From positions 1 to 64,000 of the forward strand of contig CAYFWB010000002.1 in NCBI GenBank assembly GCA_964346765.1: DNA of 64,000 nucleotides, in the 5' to 3' direction. This DNA comes from JBGSPQ01 sp964346765. Lineage in GTDB: Bacteria; Patescibacteriota; Gracilibacteria; UBA1369. Every line of letters starts with the position of its first letter. The stretch's first letter is position 1. The translations under genes were made by a program, and so were the position numbers. The notes below the pieces were generated by a model. It had not been told where the DNA came from, made no database searches, and saw nothing but the letters and a program-made list of their open reading frames with translations. Shown here piece by piece: positions 1-8,926 of this stretch.

Positions 1-93
1 TGTATATAAAACAATGGCGCCGACAAAAAGCAAGCACGCATCAAGCGCACTTACAAGAAAATGGCAAGTTCACCGGGTGAATTAAATTTTTCC

Positions 94-121
94 TTGACGA
101 TTTAAGAGAGATTACTATAGA
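94..121 (+). promoter_or_regulatory. Promoter of the rplJL operon
   Basis: TTGACG (94-99) and TATAGA (116-121) are separated by 16 bp, a good sigma-70-type match. Transcription would start near 128, just before the L10 leader RNA at 133. The 93 bases to the left hold no gene I can support. One frame is open from base 10 to a TAA at 103-105, but it has no start codon and no recognisable family. Confidence 0.7.
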
Positions 122-132
122 GTTTGTATTGT

Positions 133-250
133 CACAGACAGCAGGTGAGTCGTAAATCCTGCCGAGACCGCGCACAAATGCGTATAAACAAACAAGGTTC
201 TAACAGAACCACCCGTTATTACGGGTAAATGTGGATCTCGACTGTCTGTG
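133..250 (+). promoter_or_regulatory. Ribosomal protein L10 leader RNA
   Basis: The outer stem is CACAGACAG (133-141) with CTGTCTGTG (242-250), a perfect 9-bp pairing. Inside it is the typical L10-leader core: GCAGG pairs with CCTGC across a short loop, followed by CCGAGA, which pairs with TCTCG near 236-240. Two further perfect hairpins follow (GGTTCT/AGAACC and ACCCG/CGGGT). Position directly upstream of rplJ-rplL and this core match the known L10(L12) autoregulatory leader family. There the L10-L12 complex binds the RNA and represses its own operon. Confidence 0.85.
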
Positions 251-271
251 AAACCGGTTGAGATTTTTTTT
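235..271 (+). terminator. Attenuator terminator at the end of the L10 leader
   Basis: ATCTCGAC (235-242) pairs with GTTGAGAT (257-264), with one G-U pair, and runs into eight T (264-271). This is an intrinsic terminator only 14 bases before the rplJ start. Its left arm uses the same bases (TCTCG and the start of the 3' closing strand) that the L10 leader needs for its own stems, so the two folds exclude each other. This is seen directly in the sequence. That L10 binding shifts the balance is inferred from known L10 leaders. Confidence 0.7.
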
Positions 272-284
272 AATTATAATAATC

Positions 285-818
285 ATGGCAGTAACAAAAG
301 CAAAAAAAGACGAGATTTTAAAAGGCCTCGAAGATAAATTCAGCAAGGCCAAATCGGTTTACTTCGCCGATTACCGCGGACTGACGGTTAAAAACCTGAG
401 CGACTTAAGGAGAAAGCTAAGGGAAAACAATGTGGATTACGTTGTGGCGAAAAAGACTTTGATGAAACTTTCCGTAAAGAACGTTAATTTGCCGGAAATT
501 CCGGATCATGTTATGGAAGGACCGGTTGGAGCTGCTTTCGCATATGATGACGACATTTCAGCTGTAAAAACTTTGAGCGAATTTAAGAAGCAGGCTGAGT
601 CATTACAAATTTTAGGAGGTTTGGTTGAAGGCAGATATATTTCCAAAGAGGAAGCGGCGCAACTTGCGGCTCTGCCATCAAGAGAAGAACTGCTGTCGAA
701 ACTGGTGGGTACAATGAAATCACCTATTTCCGGTTTTCACGGTGTTCTTTCGGGCGTTCTGCGCAATTTTGTCGGAGTGGTGGACGCTTACAGAGAAAAG
801 AAAGGAAGCGAAGCCTAA
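285..818 (+). CDS. rplJ: 50S ribosomal protein L10
   Basis: L10 anchors the L7/L12 dimers on the large ribosomal subunit, forming the stalk that recruits translation factors. The 177-residue protein starts MAVTKAKKDEIL and carries the L10 signatures SVYFADYRGLTV and VVAKKTLMK in the N-terminal rRNA-binding domain. The C-terminal helix binds L12. I chose ATG 285 over an upstream TTG at 258 because the TTG lies inside the attenuator stem and would add a non-homologous FFLIIII stretch. There is no Shine-Dalgarno sequence, only an AT-rich leader. The gene is followed by rplL after 55 bases, and both are controlled by the L10 leader. Confidence 0.97.
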   Translation: MAVTKAKKDEILKGLEDKFSKAKSVYFADYRGLTVKNLSDLRRKLRENNVDYVVAKKTLMKLSVKNVNLPEIPDHVMEGPVGAAFAYDDDISAVKTLSEFKKQAESLQILGGLVEGRYISKEEAAQLAALPSREELLSKLVGTMKSPISGFHGVLSGVLRNFVGVVDAYREKKGSEA

Positions 819-873
819 ATCAATTATTATCAACTATTAACATTTTTATAATTTATCCTTTAACACTTATAAA

Positions 874-1290
874 ATGTCAGAAGAAACTACAAATGTAGAA
901 CTCAGCAAAGATGCAGAAAAGATCATGGAAATGGTTGAAAAACTGTCCGTTCTGGATCTTGCGAACCTGGTGAAAGCCATGGAAGACAAATTCGGTGTCA
1001 GTGCGGCCGCCCCGGTTATGATGGCCGCAGGTGGAGCCCCCGCAGGTGATGATGCTGGAGCCGCCGCCGAAGAAGAATCGGCAACTGTTACAGTTGTTCT
1101 TAAAGAAGCGGGCGCACAAAAGATCAATGTGATCAAAGCTGTTAGAGAAGCTACCGGTCTTGGTCTAAAAGAGTCCAAAGACATTGTCGACGGTGCTCCC
1201 AAAAACGTTAAAGAAAACGTTGCCAGAGTTGAAGGTGAAGAGCTTAAGAAAAAACTTGAAGAAGCGGGCGCTACCGTTGAATTCGCCTAG
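874..1290 (+). CDS. rplL: 50S ribosomal protein L7/L12
   Basis: This is the stalk protein that contacts elongation factors during translation. The N-terminal dimerisation domain (about residues 1-45, KLSVLDLANLVKAMEDKFGV) is followed by an Ala/Gly-rich hinge (46-70) and the globular factor-binding domain, with the conserved VIKAVREATGLGLKESKDIV and a GATVEFA-type end. At 138 residues it is slightly longer than the usual 120-125, mostly in the first segment and the hinge. It is the second gene of the rplJL operon, closed by a terminator at 1311. The start has no Shine-Dalgarno sequence. Confidence 0.98.
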   Translation: MSEETTNVELSKDAEKIMEMVEKLSVLDLANLVKAMEDKFGVSAAAPVMMAAGGAPAGDDAGAAAEEESATVTVVLKEAGAQKINVIKAVREATGLGLKESKDIVDGAPKNVKENVARVEGEELKKKLEEAGATVEFA

Positions 1291-1310
1291 TATCCGGTTT
1301 TTACCTAGCT

Positions 1311-1341
1311 AAAAAGACGTCCAAATCAGGGCGTCTTTTTT
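1311..1341 (+). terminator. Terminator of the rplJL operon
   Basis: AAAAAGACG (1311-1319) pairs with CGTCTTTTT (1332-1340) around a 12-base loop and ends in a T tract, 20 bases after the rplL stop. Confidence 0.85.
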
Positions 1342-1363
1342 ATTTAAATAAAATATTTTTGTA

Positions 1364-1392
1364 TTGACGCAAACGCTAAAAACCAATAACAT
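1364..1392 (+). promoter_or_regulatory. Candidate promoter of the efflux pair
   Basis: TTGACG (1364-1369) and TAACAT (1387-1392) are 17 bp apart, between the rplL terminator and the membrane-fusion gene. A TATAAA at 1401 is too far from this -35 to be its partner. Confidence 0.5.
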
Positions 1393-1414
1393 ACCGACTC
1401 TATAAATTACGCAT

Positions 1415-3130
1415 ATGAAAAACACATTCCCAAGATTATACGCACTGGCACCGATACTGATGTTTATTCTGATGCTTTTTGTTGTAGTAGGTGTTTCGAT
1501 GATAAACGCGAAAGCTCAGGAATCCGCATCGGCGACCGATCCGGAAACTATTGAAGCGGTTCAAAATTCGGCATCGGAAGACGACAAATCCGCCAATCAA
1601 AAAATAGCGGATGCAAATGCCGTGGAAGTTACCACTCAGAAAGTGGGGTCCGGCCGGGAATATTATCTGGAACTTTTGGGTACGATCACAGCGGAAAGCC
1701 AGCTTATGGTTTATCCTTCAACCAACGGGCAGATAACAGCGGTAAACGTAAAAGACGGAGAGTACGTGAAAGAAGGTGAAGTTATGTTTGTGATAGGCGG
1801 ATCGAATGGTACGGATCATCCCACACTGAAACAATATGAAATCGCAAAAACCAACTATGAAACCGCTGTTCAAAGCTATAATAATACGGCAAATTCAATG
1901 GATATTGCTGTTCAAACGGCTGAACTTCAGCTTGAAAGCGCGAAACATCAGACAGAGGGCTCTTACCTGGATTATCAGGCCATGGCGGCAAATCTTGAAT
2001 CTTCCAAAGACGGAATCGGTCTGATTAGAAATACCCTAACAGAGACACAGATGAAGAATCAGCGGGACATTGAAAATATGAGAGAAAAAATCGATGTCAT
2101 GAAAGACAATATTGATGATTTTGAAGATACAAGGAGTGAGACTTTGCTTGATTTGATGGAAAAAATCGACATGGCGCCGGATGAAGAAACCAAAGCCGCG
2201 TTGGAACAGCAATTTGAAGAAACAAAGTCGCAGCTTGAGTCTCAGGGTAAAGAACTGGATAGCGCGCTTGAAGAGATTGAAAACGGGTATGATTCTTTGA
2301 AATCCGGAGCAATTTTGTCTGAAAATCAGATACTCGGACAATTGCAACAGGCGCAAAGCCAGAATCAGCAACTGAACATTTCCAGCGACAGCATGCAGTG
2401 GAAACTGGGGCTGTTTGACGGCAGTTCCGATCCGGTGAAACTTGCGGAGCAGGGCGTTATGAACGCCAAGGCGCAAGCTTCTTCGGCGGTAACCCAGGCA
2501 AAGAGCGGGCTGGAACTTGCAAAGCTGAATCTTGCTCTGGCCGAGGATCAAAAAAAATATTTATTGGTAAAAGCGCCGGCAAGTGGGACGGTCACCTCTG
2601 TTACGGCCACAACGGGAGCAGTCGCTTCTCCTCAGGCACCGGTCGCCCAGATTGTGGACACTAACGATTATACGCTTACAGTGGGCGTTGACTCGGATAA
2701 CGCGCAAAATCTGAATCTGAATTCAAAAGCGGAAGTTTTGATCGGCGGGCAATATATTAAGACACCTGTAGTGCGTATTTCACCGGTAGCGGATCCGGCT
2801 TCAAAACTTGTTAATGTAAAACTACAGCTTCCAAAAATTTCTCTAAGACCGAATCAGACTTTACAGGCCAGAATATTTTTGACTCCTGCGGAGGGCACGG
2901 ATAAGTCAATTTACATACCATTGGACGCTGTGACCATCGGTACGGAAAGGCAGTTTGTATACATTCTTGATGGTAATAAAGCAAAAGAGGTAACGGTTGA
3001 GCTTGGTAAAATAAACGGTGATATGGTGGAAATAAAGAGCGGCCTAAATGGTGATGAAGAAATTATTGTTGAAGGTGCCAGGGACGTTTTGGACGGCCGG
3101 CCGGTAACCTCAAAATCAAACCATGAATGA
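1415..3130 (+). CDS. RND exporter membrane-fusion (adaptor) protein
   Basis: A periplasmic-adaptor-type protein of the HlyD/AcrA family, 571 residues. A single hydrophobic segment (residues 8-31) exports or anchors it. The two half-lipoyl motifs are at about 98-128 (NGQITAVNVKDGEYVKEGE) and 382-420 (LVKAPASGTVTSV). Between them lies a very long Glu/Gln-rich helical hairpin (about 140-345). The beta-barrel and membrane-proximal domains follow to the C-terminus. It overlaps the RND transporter by 8 bp, so the two are surely partners. Odd point: CPR cells are thought to have no classical outer membrane and no TolC-like gene is visible here, so the tip of the hairpin has no obvious outer partner. 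Substrate unknown. Confidence 0.88.
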   Translation: MKNTFPRLYALAPILMFILMLFVVVGVSMINAKAQESASATDPETIEAVQNSASEDDKSANQKIADANAVEVTTQKVGSGREYYLELLGTITAESQLMVYPSTNGQITAVNVKDGEYVKEGEVMFVIGGSNGTDHPTLKQYEIAKTNYETAVQSYNNTANSMDIAVQTAELQLESAKHQTEGSYLDYQAMAANLESSKDGIGLIRNTLTETQMKNQRDIENMREKIDVMKDNIDDFEDTRSETLLDLMEKIDMAPDEETKAALEQQFEETKSQLESQGKELDSALEEIENGYDSLKSGAILSENQILGQLQQAQSQNQQLNISSDSMQWKLGLFDGSSDPVKLAEQGVMNAKAQASSAVTQAKSGLELAKLNLALAEDQKKYLLVKAPASGTVTSVTATTGAVASPQAPVAQIVDTNDYTLTVGVDSDNAQNLNLNSKAEVLIGGQYIKTPVVRISPVADPASKLVNVKLQLPKISLRPNQTLQARIFLTPAEGTDKSIYIPLDAVTIGTERQFVYILDGNKAKEVTVELGKINGDMVEIKSGLNGDEEIIVEGARDVLDGRPVTSKSNHE

Positions 3131-6100
3131 TAATAAACGTAAAGCAGGAAGCAGCTCGGACTCATTGTATATCGAACAGCTGAAGTTCAGAAAAGAAGAC
3201 GGAGAAACCTGGCTTTCTTATTTTGTGTACAGGTTCCGCGTGGTTTTGATGATTATCGCGATTCTGTTTATATGGGGTTTTGCGTCATTGATGATGCTGC
3301 CGCTGGAATCTGATCCGGAAGTTGAAATTCCGGTGGGATTTGTTTCTGTTCCTTTGCCGGGTGCTTCGCCGGCGGACGTGGAGGAACTTGTTTTAAAAAA
3401 ACTGGAACCGGCGCTGGCAAACCTTAGCGGAGTGGATACTATTGATTCTACAGCGGTTAATTCTTTGGGTAGTGTTTCCGTTCAATTTAATGCGGGCGAA
3501 AATCTAAAAGATGCTATTAGAAGGCTTAGAGACGCCGTTGAATCGGCAAAATCGGATCTTCCGGAAGAAGCGCTCGATCCGATTGTGAGGCAGGTTGAAT
3601 TAAGTGACTTCCCTATCTGGACTCTGGTTGTAACCGGCCCCTATGACAATTTTACTCTGCGTGAATACGCAAAAATGATCGCGGATGAGCTGGAAGGTTT
3701 GCCGGGCACCGGTACGGTTAGCATTAACGGCGGTGATATAGCGGAACTCCGGGTCAGTTATGATCCCGAAAAACTGCAAAAATATAATCTCTCGATTGAT
3801 CAGATCAACCGTCAGATTGCGGCTTCCAATCTGGCTTTGCCGCTTGGTACTATTGATATTTCCAATTTTAATTACAGTGTCAGAGCGGAAAAGAAGTTTG
3901 CCACGGCGGCGGAATTAAGAAATCTGCCTGTGTCATACTTAAACGGACAGATAGTCCGTTTAAAGGATCTGGCCGATGTGCGCGAAATGGCCGAAGAAAG
4001 AAATGTTTACAGTTATCTTTCTATAGATGGCGCTGAGCTTCAAAATTCCTTAACTCTAAATATAAACAAGAAAACCGGTTATTCGGTGATTGATTTGATT
4101 GATGAAGGAAAGGAAAAAATAGATCAGTTAAAGGCAAGTGAATTGCCGGAGGCTCTGAGCATCGCATCAACACTGGATCAAAGCATGGAAATTCGTGAAT
4201 CTATTACCGACCTTACCAAAAGCGGTATTTTAACGATTATTCTGGTTGTGCTTACGCTGTTTATTTTTGTTGGAGTTAAAGAAGCACTGGTGGCGGGGCT
4301 GGCTATCCCGATGGTTTTTGCGGCAAGCTTTGGGGTTATGAATATTTTCGGAGTGAGTCTTAACTATCTTTCGCTTTTTTCCTTGATTCTTTCGCTGGGT
4401 ATTTTGGTGGATAACGCGATCGTAGTTTTGCAGGCTTCTAAGCAGTACATAAGAACCGGCAGATTTACGCCGGAGCAGGCGGTTTTACTGGTATTCAGAG
4501 ATTTTAGATTTACACTTGTAACAACAACTTTGACTACCGTATGGGCTTTTTTGCCGCTACTGTTAGCTACCGGCATTGTGGGACAGTTTATTCGTTCGAT
4601 TCCGATTACGGTTACCGCGACTTTGATAGCGTCTTTGTTTGTGGCGTTTTTCGTGAATCATCCGCTGGCGGTTGTACTGGAAAGGATACGCCTTACAACA
4701 GGCTATTTTAAAGTGTTTTTCGCTTTAATGACGGTTGTTCTGACAGCGCTGATTTTCAGTCTGTTCGCACCCGGAAACGAGGCGGTGGAAGCGACGGCGC
4801 TTTTGATTATCGGCATAATCACTTTTTCTCTATATTTTTATTATCGAAACAAATTAAAGGAGAAACTTAAACTTAATGAAGAATTATTGATTCAGGAAGA
4901 AGCTTGTCCGCAAAAAATCAAACAGAGACTGCAGAAAAAATACTCTGAAGAGAATATGAAAAAGAATATCTGGAGCAGATTGTTTACCGGGCTGATTCAT
5001 CTGGATTATATTTTGCCGGTTTATGACAAGATTCTACGGAAGGTTTTTTCAAGTAAATTTTTGACTGCAGTTCTTTTGATTGTGGTGATAACGATATTTG
5101 GTCTATCTTTGGCCTTGCCGATTACCGGTGTTTTAAAACCGGAATTTTTACCCCGGGCCGATAATGAGTACATGTACATAAATATTGAAGGGGCTCCTGG
5201 GCTGATAACGGATATTACGGGCGATGTAGCTCTGGCAGTAGCTGAATTGCTGAGAGAGGAAAAAGCTATTGAAAATTTTTCGGTCACGATCGGCAATTCC
5301 GGGGTTAATTTTTCCACCTTTTCGGCTTCCGGCAACAACAATTCCAACCGGGCACAGATTGCTATTCTGCTTTATAAGATTAAGGAGAGAGCCGAAAAGG
5401 AAGGTTTGCCGGAGGCTACAAAATCTTATGAGTTCGCACAAAAAATCAGAAAAAAAGTCGCCGATATTAAGGGCGCTGAAATTGAAGTTGTGGAAGTTTC
5501 AGGAGGGCCCCCGAGCGGCGCCGATTTTGAAGCCACACTTTCGGGTGATGATCTGGATGAGTTGGAAAGGCTGGCAAATAAGTACAAAGCATATCTGACG
5601 GAAATAGCGGGTACGGTCAATGAAACTACAAGTATTTCTTTAAATCCGGGGGAATTTACATTTAAATTTGATTACGAACAAATGCTTATGCGTGGCGTAA
5701 CAGTGGCCTCTGTGGCTTCCACTTTAAGAACGGCTATAAGTGGGAGCGAGGTTACCAAAATTTTCGGTGAAGGTGAAGATATGAGTGTTACAGCCGAGTT
5801 CAAGGAAGATAAAATACCGACAATCAATTCTCTGAATAATTTGACACTTTCAAATGGCAGAGGACAAACATACAGACTCAGCGATATTGCGGAGATAGAG
5901 ATTGGTGCTTCTTTAACATCTATTAGTAGAAGGAATCAAAAAAGGATAGTGGGGATTTCGGCCGAGGTTGAAGATTCCAGATTACCGGTTGAAGTTTTAG
6001 ATGATTTCAAGGCGAAAGTGGCGGAGGATCCGCTACCCAAAGGTTATGAAATCTCTTACGGAGGAGCAAATGAACAGACAGAGGAATCTTTGCTTTCAAT

Positions 6101-6620
6101 TTTCAACGCTATGGGCGTGGCGATATTGCTTATTGTTATTACATTGGTAGTACAGTTTAATTCATTCAGAAAAACATTCATTGTCGTGGCGACAATACCT
6201 TTGGCTACAACCGGAGTGTTTTTCGGTCTTACACTTGTCGGGTTTAATCTATCTTTCCCCGTTTTAATCGGTGTTTTGGCTCTTTTTGGAATTGTGATCA
6301 ATAACGCGATAATTCTGGTTGAAAAAATCAGTCAGAATATACGTGTGGGAATCGAATATGAGAACGCGATTATTGATGCCGCCAAAATGCGTCTGGAAGC
6401 TATTTTCTTAACTTCAATAGGCACGATTATCGGTATGATACCCTTGACGCTTTCATCCGAGATCTGGGGCGGCCTGGGTGTTTCACTGATTTTCGGATTG
6501 TCGGTTTCAACATTTTTGACTCTTTTGGTGGTACCAACTCTGTACTTTTTGATAATGAAAAAAGCGGGTAAACGTGAGGCAAGGATCAGGGAATTGAAGA
6601 AAATGAATGAATGCATCTAA
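3123..6620 (+). CDS. RND-family efflux transporter, AcrB/SwrC-like
   Basis: A 1165-residue proton-driven exporter of the resistance-nodulation-division superfamily. Layout: cytoplasmic N-terminus, TM1 (about 38-60), large extracytoplasmic porter loop, TM2-6, a long charged cytoplasmic linker (about 575-625), TM7, second porter loop, TM8-12. The TM4 proton-relay motif reads VDNAIVV (about 428-434), so the second Asp of the AcrB pair is Asn. In TM10 the AcrB lysine position reads INNAIILVE (about 1058). These changes are known from Gram-positive-type RND pumps. It is translated from an ATG inside the end of the adaptor gene. The stop codon forms the left end of the palindrome that starts the satellite array. 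Confidence 0.92.
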   Translation: MNDNKRKAGSSSDSLYIEQLKFRKEDGETWLSYFVYRFRVVLMIIAILFIWGFASLMMLPLESDPEVEIPVGFVSVPLPGASPADVEELVLKKLEPALANLSGVDTIDSTAVNSLGSVSVQFNAGENLKDAIRRLRDAVESAKSDLPEEALDPIVRQVELSDFPIWTLVVTGPYDNFTLREYAKMIADELEGLPGTGTVSINGGDIAELRVSYDPEKLQKYNLSIDQINRQIAASNLALPLGTIDISNFNYSVRAEKKFATAAELRNLPVSYLNGQIVRLKDLADVREMAEERNVYSYLSIDGAELQNSLTLNINKKTGYSVIDLIDEGKEKIDQLKASELPEALSIASTLDQSMEIRESITDLTKSGILTIILVVLTLFIFVGVKEALVAGLAIPMVFAASFGVMNIFGVSLNYLSLFSLILSLGILVDNAIVVLQASKQYIRTGRFTPEQAVLLVFRDFRFTLVTTTLTTVWAFLPLLLATGIVGQFIRSIPITVTATLIASLFVAFFVNHPLAVVLERIRLTTGYFKVFFALMTVVLTALIFSLFAPGNEAVEATALLIIGIITFSLYFYYRNKLKEKLKLNEELLIQEEACPQKIKQRLQKKYSEENMKKNIWSRLFTGLIHLDYILPVYDKILRKVFSSKFLTAVLLIVVITIFGLSLALPITGVLKPEFLPRADNEYMYINIEGAPGLITDITGDVALAVAELLREEKAIENFSVTIGNSGVNFSTFSASGNNNSNRAQIAILLYKIKERAEKEGLPEATKSYEFAQKIRKKVADIKGAEIEVVEVSGGPPSGADFEATLSGDDLDELERLANKYKAYLTEIAGTVNETTSISLNPGEFTFKFDYEQMLMRGVTVASVASTLRTAISGSEVTKIFGEGEDMSVTAEFKEDKIPTINSLNNLTLSNGRGQTYRLSDIAEIEIGASLTSISRRNQKRIVGISAEVEDSRLPVEVLDDFKAKVAEDPLPKGYEISYGGANEQTEESLLSIFNAMGVAILLIVITLVVQFNSFRKTFIVVATIPLATTGVFFGLTLVGFNLSFPVLIGVLALFGIVINNAIILVEKISQNIRVGIEYENAIIDAAKMRLEAIFLTSIGTIIGMIPLTLSSEIWGGLGVSLIFGLSVSTFLTLLVVPTLYFLIMKKAGKREARIRELKKMNECI

Positions 6621-7097
6621 CCTTCCCGGTCGGTCGACCGGGAAGGTTGACCGACCGGGAAGGTTGACCGACCGGGAAGGTTGGGCAACCGGGAGGGTTG
6701 ACCGACCGGGAAGGTTGGGCAACCGGGAAGGTTGGGCAACCGGGAGGGTTGACCGACCGGGAAGGTTGACCGACCGGGAAGGTTGGGCAACCGGGAGGGT
6801 TGACCGACCGGGAAGGTTGGGCAACCGGGAAGGTTGGGCAACCGGGAGGGTTGACCGACCGGGAAGGTTGACCGACCGNNNNNNNNNNNNNNNNNNNNNN
6901 NNNNNNNNNNNNNNNNNNNNNNNNNNNNNNNNNNNNNNNNNNNNNNNNNNNNNNNNNNNNNNNNNNNNNNNNNNNNNNGTTGACCGACCGGGAAGGTTGG
7001 GCAACCGGGAGGGTTGACCGACCGGGAAGGTTGACCGACCGGGAAGGTTGACCGACCGGGAAGGTTGACCGACCGGGAAGGTTGGGCAACGGTGGGG
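6619..7097. repeat. GC-rich 17-bp satellite with higher-order structure
   Basis: It starts with a palindrome, AACCTTCCCGGTC-GGTC-GACCGGGAAGGTT (6619-6648, loop GGTC), which uses the last two bases of the RND stop codon. From 6647 on there are 17-bp units of three kinds: A = TTGACCGACCGGGAAGG, B = TTGGGCAACCGGGAAGG, C = TTGGGCAACCGGGAGGG. Before the gap the order is AACABC-AACABC-AA, a 102-bp super-repeat. After the gap it is A-C-A-A-A-A and then a divergent end, TTGGGCAACGGTGGGG (7082-7097). The true copy number is unknown because of the assembly gap. It matches a solo element at 48530-48580. Open frames across it are by-products of the repeat. Confidence 0.95.
6879..6978. other. Assembly gap of 100 N
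   Basis: Exactly 100 unknown bases inside the satellite. The round number suggests a placeholder, so the real distance and copy number are not known. Confidence 0.99.
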
Positions 7098-7110
7098 TGT
7101 CTGCCGGCGC

Positions 7111-7139
7111 TTTACTATCGGGCGTTTTTTTGCTAAAAT
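7111..7139 (+). promoter_or_regulatory. Promoter of the pilus operon
   Basis: TTTACT (7111-7116), a 17-bp spacer, then TAAAAT (7134-7139) preceded by TGC, an extended -10. It lies between the end of the satellite array and the PilN-like gene. The same TGC-TAAAAT box recurs at 62316-62324. Confidence 0.6.
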
Positions 7140-7172
7140 AATGGGATATAAAAAAATCAAAACAAAAACACC

Positions 7173-8912
7173 ATGGCAGATAAAATAAATTTAAATTCAT
7201 CGACCGGCCAGCAGGATCAGGCTCCGGCGGAGGATAAAAAAAATTCCTTTGAAACGGGAAAACCCGTAAAGAAAGAGAAAAAGGGGCTGGGTGCTTTTCT
7301 TGGCTTTGGTAAAAAGAAAGAAAAGAAAGCGCCCAAGCAGGCGGCGACACCTGGGACACCAACCGAACCGGCTCGCCCGGCTACTACGGCTCCGATTAAG
7401 GAGGAAGCAAAAGGCGATGATAAGAAATCTATCCCGTTAGAACAAAAAGGTGATCAAAAGGCACTGAATACCAAGCAGGAAGAAAAAGAAGTGGAAATAA
7501 AATCTGCTCCCACTTTGGAGACATCCAAAGAGTCCGCGAAAAAAGAGGAAGTTCCGTCGACGGCAACAACGCCCGCTCCTAAAAAGGATGAAAAAACAGA
7601 TACGATAAATATTTTCAACAAAGAAAAAGAAGAACAAAAGGATACGGCGATGATGAAATCGATTCTTCGGAAAAGCACTCCCCCGAAAGTTAAATCTATT
7701 CTTGGGGCGGCTCCGACTCTGCAAAAAAGTATTGAAGCCGAAAAGGTAACCGGTAAAAAGAACCAACTTAGAGTGGCGCAATCCGTGTTTGTATTCGTCA
7801 CCCTGGCGGCGGTGGGCATGGTTTTTTATTTTTACAGTCAGCTGGCGCCCGGGTTTGATCTTTTTGGAGCCAACGCCACGGCAAGACTCACGGACATAAA
7901 TAAAAATCTAAGAAGCGCTCAAACTTCCATTAACAAATACAGATATCTGGCGGCCCAGCTTGATTTGAGCAGATTCAGTTATGTTTCAGACGATTTTCTG
8001 GACAAAACTTCAAAGCTGACCATGACTGCCTTGAGCTCCACCAATGTTGCCGAAATAACACAAGAAGTGCAAAGCGCGGCGGAAGAATTACCGGATACTT
8101 TGATCAACATTAAAGAAAATTTGTCGGCTCCTCTGGTTATAGATACTTATAAAACTGAAGCCGAAGAAGAAATGACCTCAGAAGAAGTCCAAAAACAGTT
8201 TGAATCGAAATTGAGAAATCTTATTTTGGCGGACAGGAAAGAGATCACTCAGAATTCAGAACTCTCGGAAGAAAATGAACAGGATCTAAGACTGATTGAT
8301 AATACTCTGAAATTAATCGGTAACAATAGATTACTTGGCACGATCAAGGGCATATCTCCGGAAGATTTTCAAACAAAATTGCTGGCTTACGCCGAAACTC
8401 TGGAAGTCGCCCAAAGAGAAGAGATTCATGAAACGATGGGTAATATTCTGGCTTCAACAAAGAGCGATATCGCGACGATCGGCGCGATCAAATCTCAAAG
8501 AATCGCCTGGCTCTGGATTATTGAAAAGATTGAAGAAGTGACCGCAAAAGTGGATCCCAACTTTAACAGCGGCTTATTTGAAGTGACCGGTTTTGAAATT
8601 ACATATAACGGCTATGAACTGGATGCCGGAACCAATAAAATCATTCTTTCGGGTCAGACAAAAACTATAGACGCAAACAATTTTACAGATATTTCCAATT
8701 TGATCGACGCGTTTGAAAATTCTCCATATTTCAAGAATGTTGAGATGAGATCATTCGCCAAGAGTGGTGATGTTGAAACCGGCTTTACCGCGAACTTCAA
8801 GATTGATCTGGAAATAGAAACCGATGGAATTTCTCCTAAAAACAAACCGATCAGTTTGATACCCGGCAGGCCGGTAGCTGTAAATACAACCGGTGTTAAA
8901 AGAGTTAAATAA
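7173..8912 (+). CDS. PilN-like pilus assembly protein with long cytoplasmic head
   Basis: A 579-residue single-pass membrane protein. Residues 1-200 are a low-complexity Lys/Glu/Pro/Thr-rich cytoplasmic region. One transmembrane helix follows (about 205-225, VFVFVTLAAVGMVFYFYSQL). After a helical outer region, the C-terminus (about 465-560) has the pattern of the PilN fold: ITYNGYELDAGTNKIILSGQ, then a stretch on spacing residues and FKNVEMRSF. Position directly before PilO-, PilB- and PilC-type genes supports a role in the alignment subcomplex of a type IV pilus. The long charged head is unusual; it may replace contacts normally made through PilM, which is not in this window. First gene of the operon. 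No Shine-Dalgarno. Confidence 0.65.
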   Translation: MADKINLNSSTGQQDQAPAEDKKNSFETGKPVKKEKKGLGAFLGFGKKKEKKAPKQAATPGTPTEPARPATTAPIKEEAKGDDKKSIPLEQKGDQKALNTKQEEKEVEIKSAPTLETSKESAKKEEVPSTATTPAPKKDEKTDTINIFNKEKEEQKDTAMMKSILRKSTPPKVKSILGAAPTLQKSIEAEKVTGKKNQLRVAQSVFVFVTLAAVGMVFYFYSQLAPGFDLFGANATARLTDINKNLRSAQTSINKYRYLAAQLDLSRFSYVSDDFLDKTSKLTMTALSSTNVAEITQEVQSAAEELPDTLINIKENLSAPLVIDTYKTEAEEEMTSEEVQKQFESKLRNLILADRKEITQNSELSEENEQDLRLIDNTLKLIGNNRLLGTIKGISPEDFQTKLLAYAETLEVAQREEIHETMGNILASTKSDIATIGAIKSQRIAWLWIIEKIEEVTAKVDPNFNSGLFEVTGFEITYNGYELDAGTNKIILSGQTKTIDANNFTDISNLIDAFENSPYFKNVEMRSFAKSGDVETGFTANFKIDLEIETDGISPKNKPISLIPGRPVAVNTTGVKRVK

Positions 8913-8926
8913 TTAATGCAACAACT

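Noticed and set aside
1..105. End of an upstream gene (for example rplA)
   Set aside because: One frame is open from base 10, but the sequence does not match the L1 C-terminus and a stop precedes it at 7-9. It also contains the rplJ promoter.
867..1202. Minus-strand frame opposite rplL
   Set aside because: It is a mirror of the Ala/Gly-rich L7/L12 codons and has no promoter or family.
6619..7097. CRISPR array
   Set aside because: There are no unique spacers. Units are contiguous 17-mers with only three variants and no cas gene is nearby.
6507..7362. Long open frames on both strands across the satellite, giving Pro/Gly/Arg-rich repeats
   Set aside because: The 17-bp unit contains no stop in several frames, so open frames arise automatically. 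They cross the N gap, overlap the RND and PilN-like genes and have no start signal.
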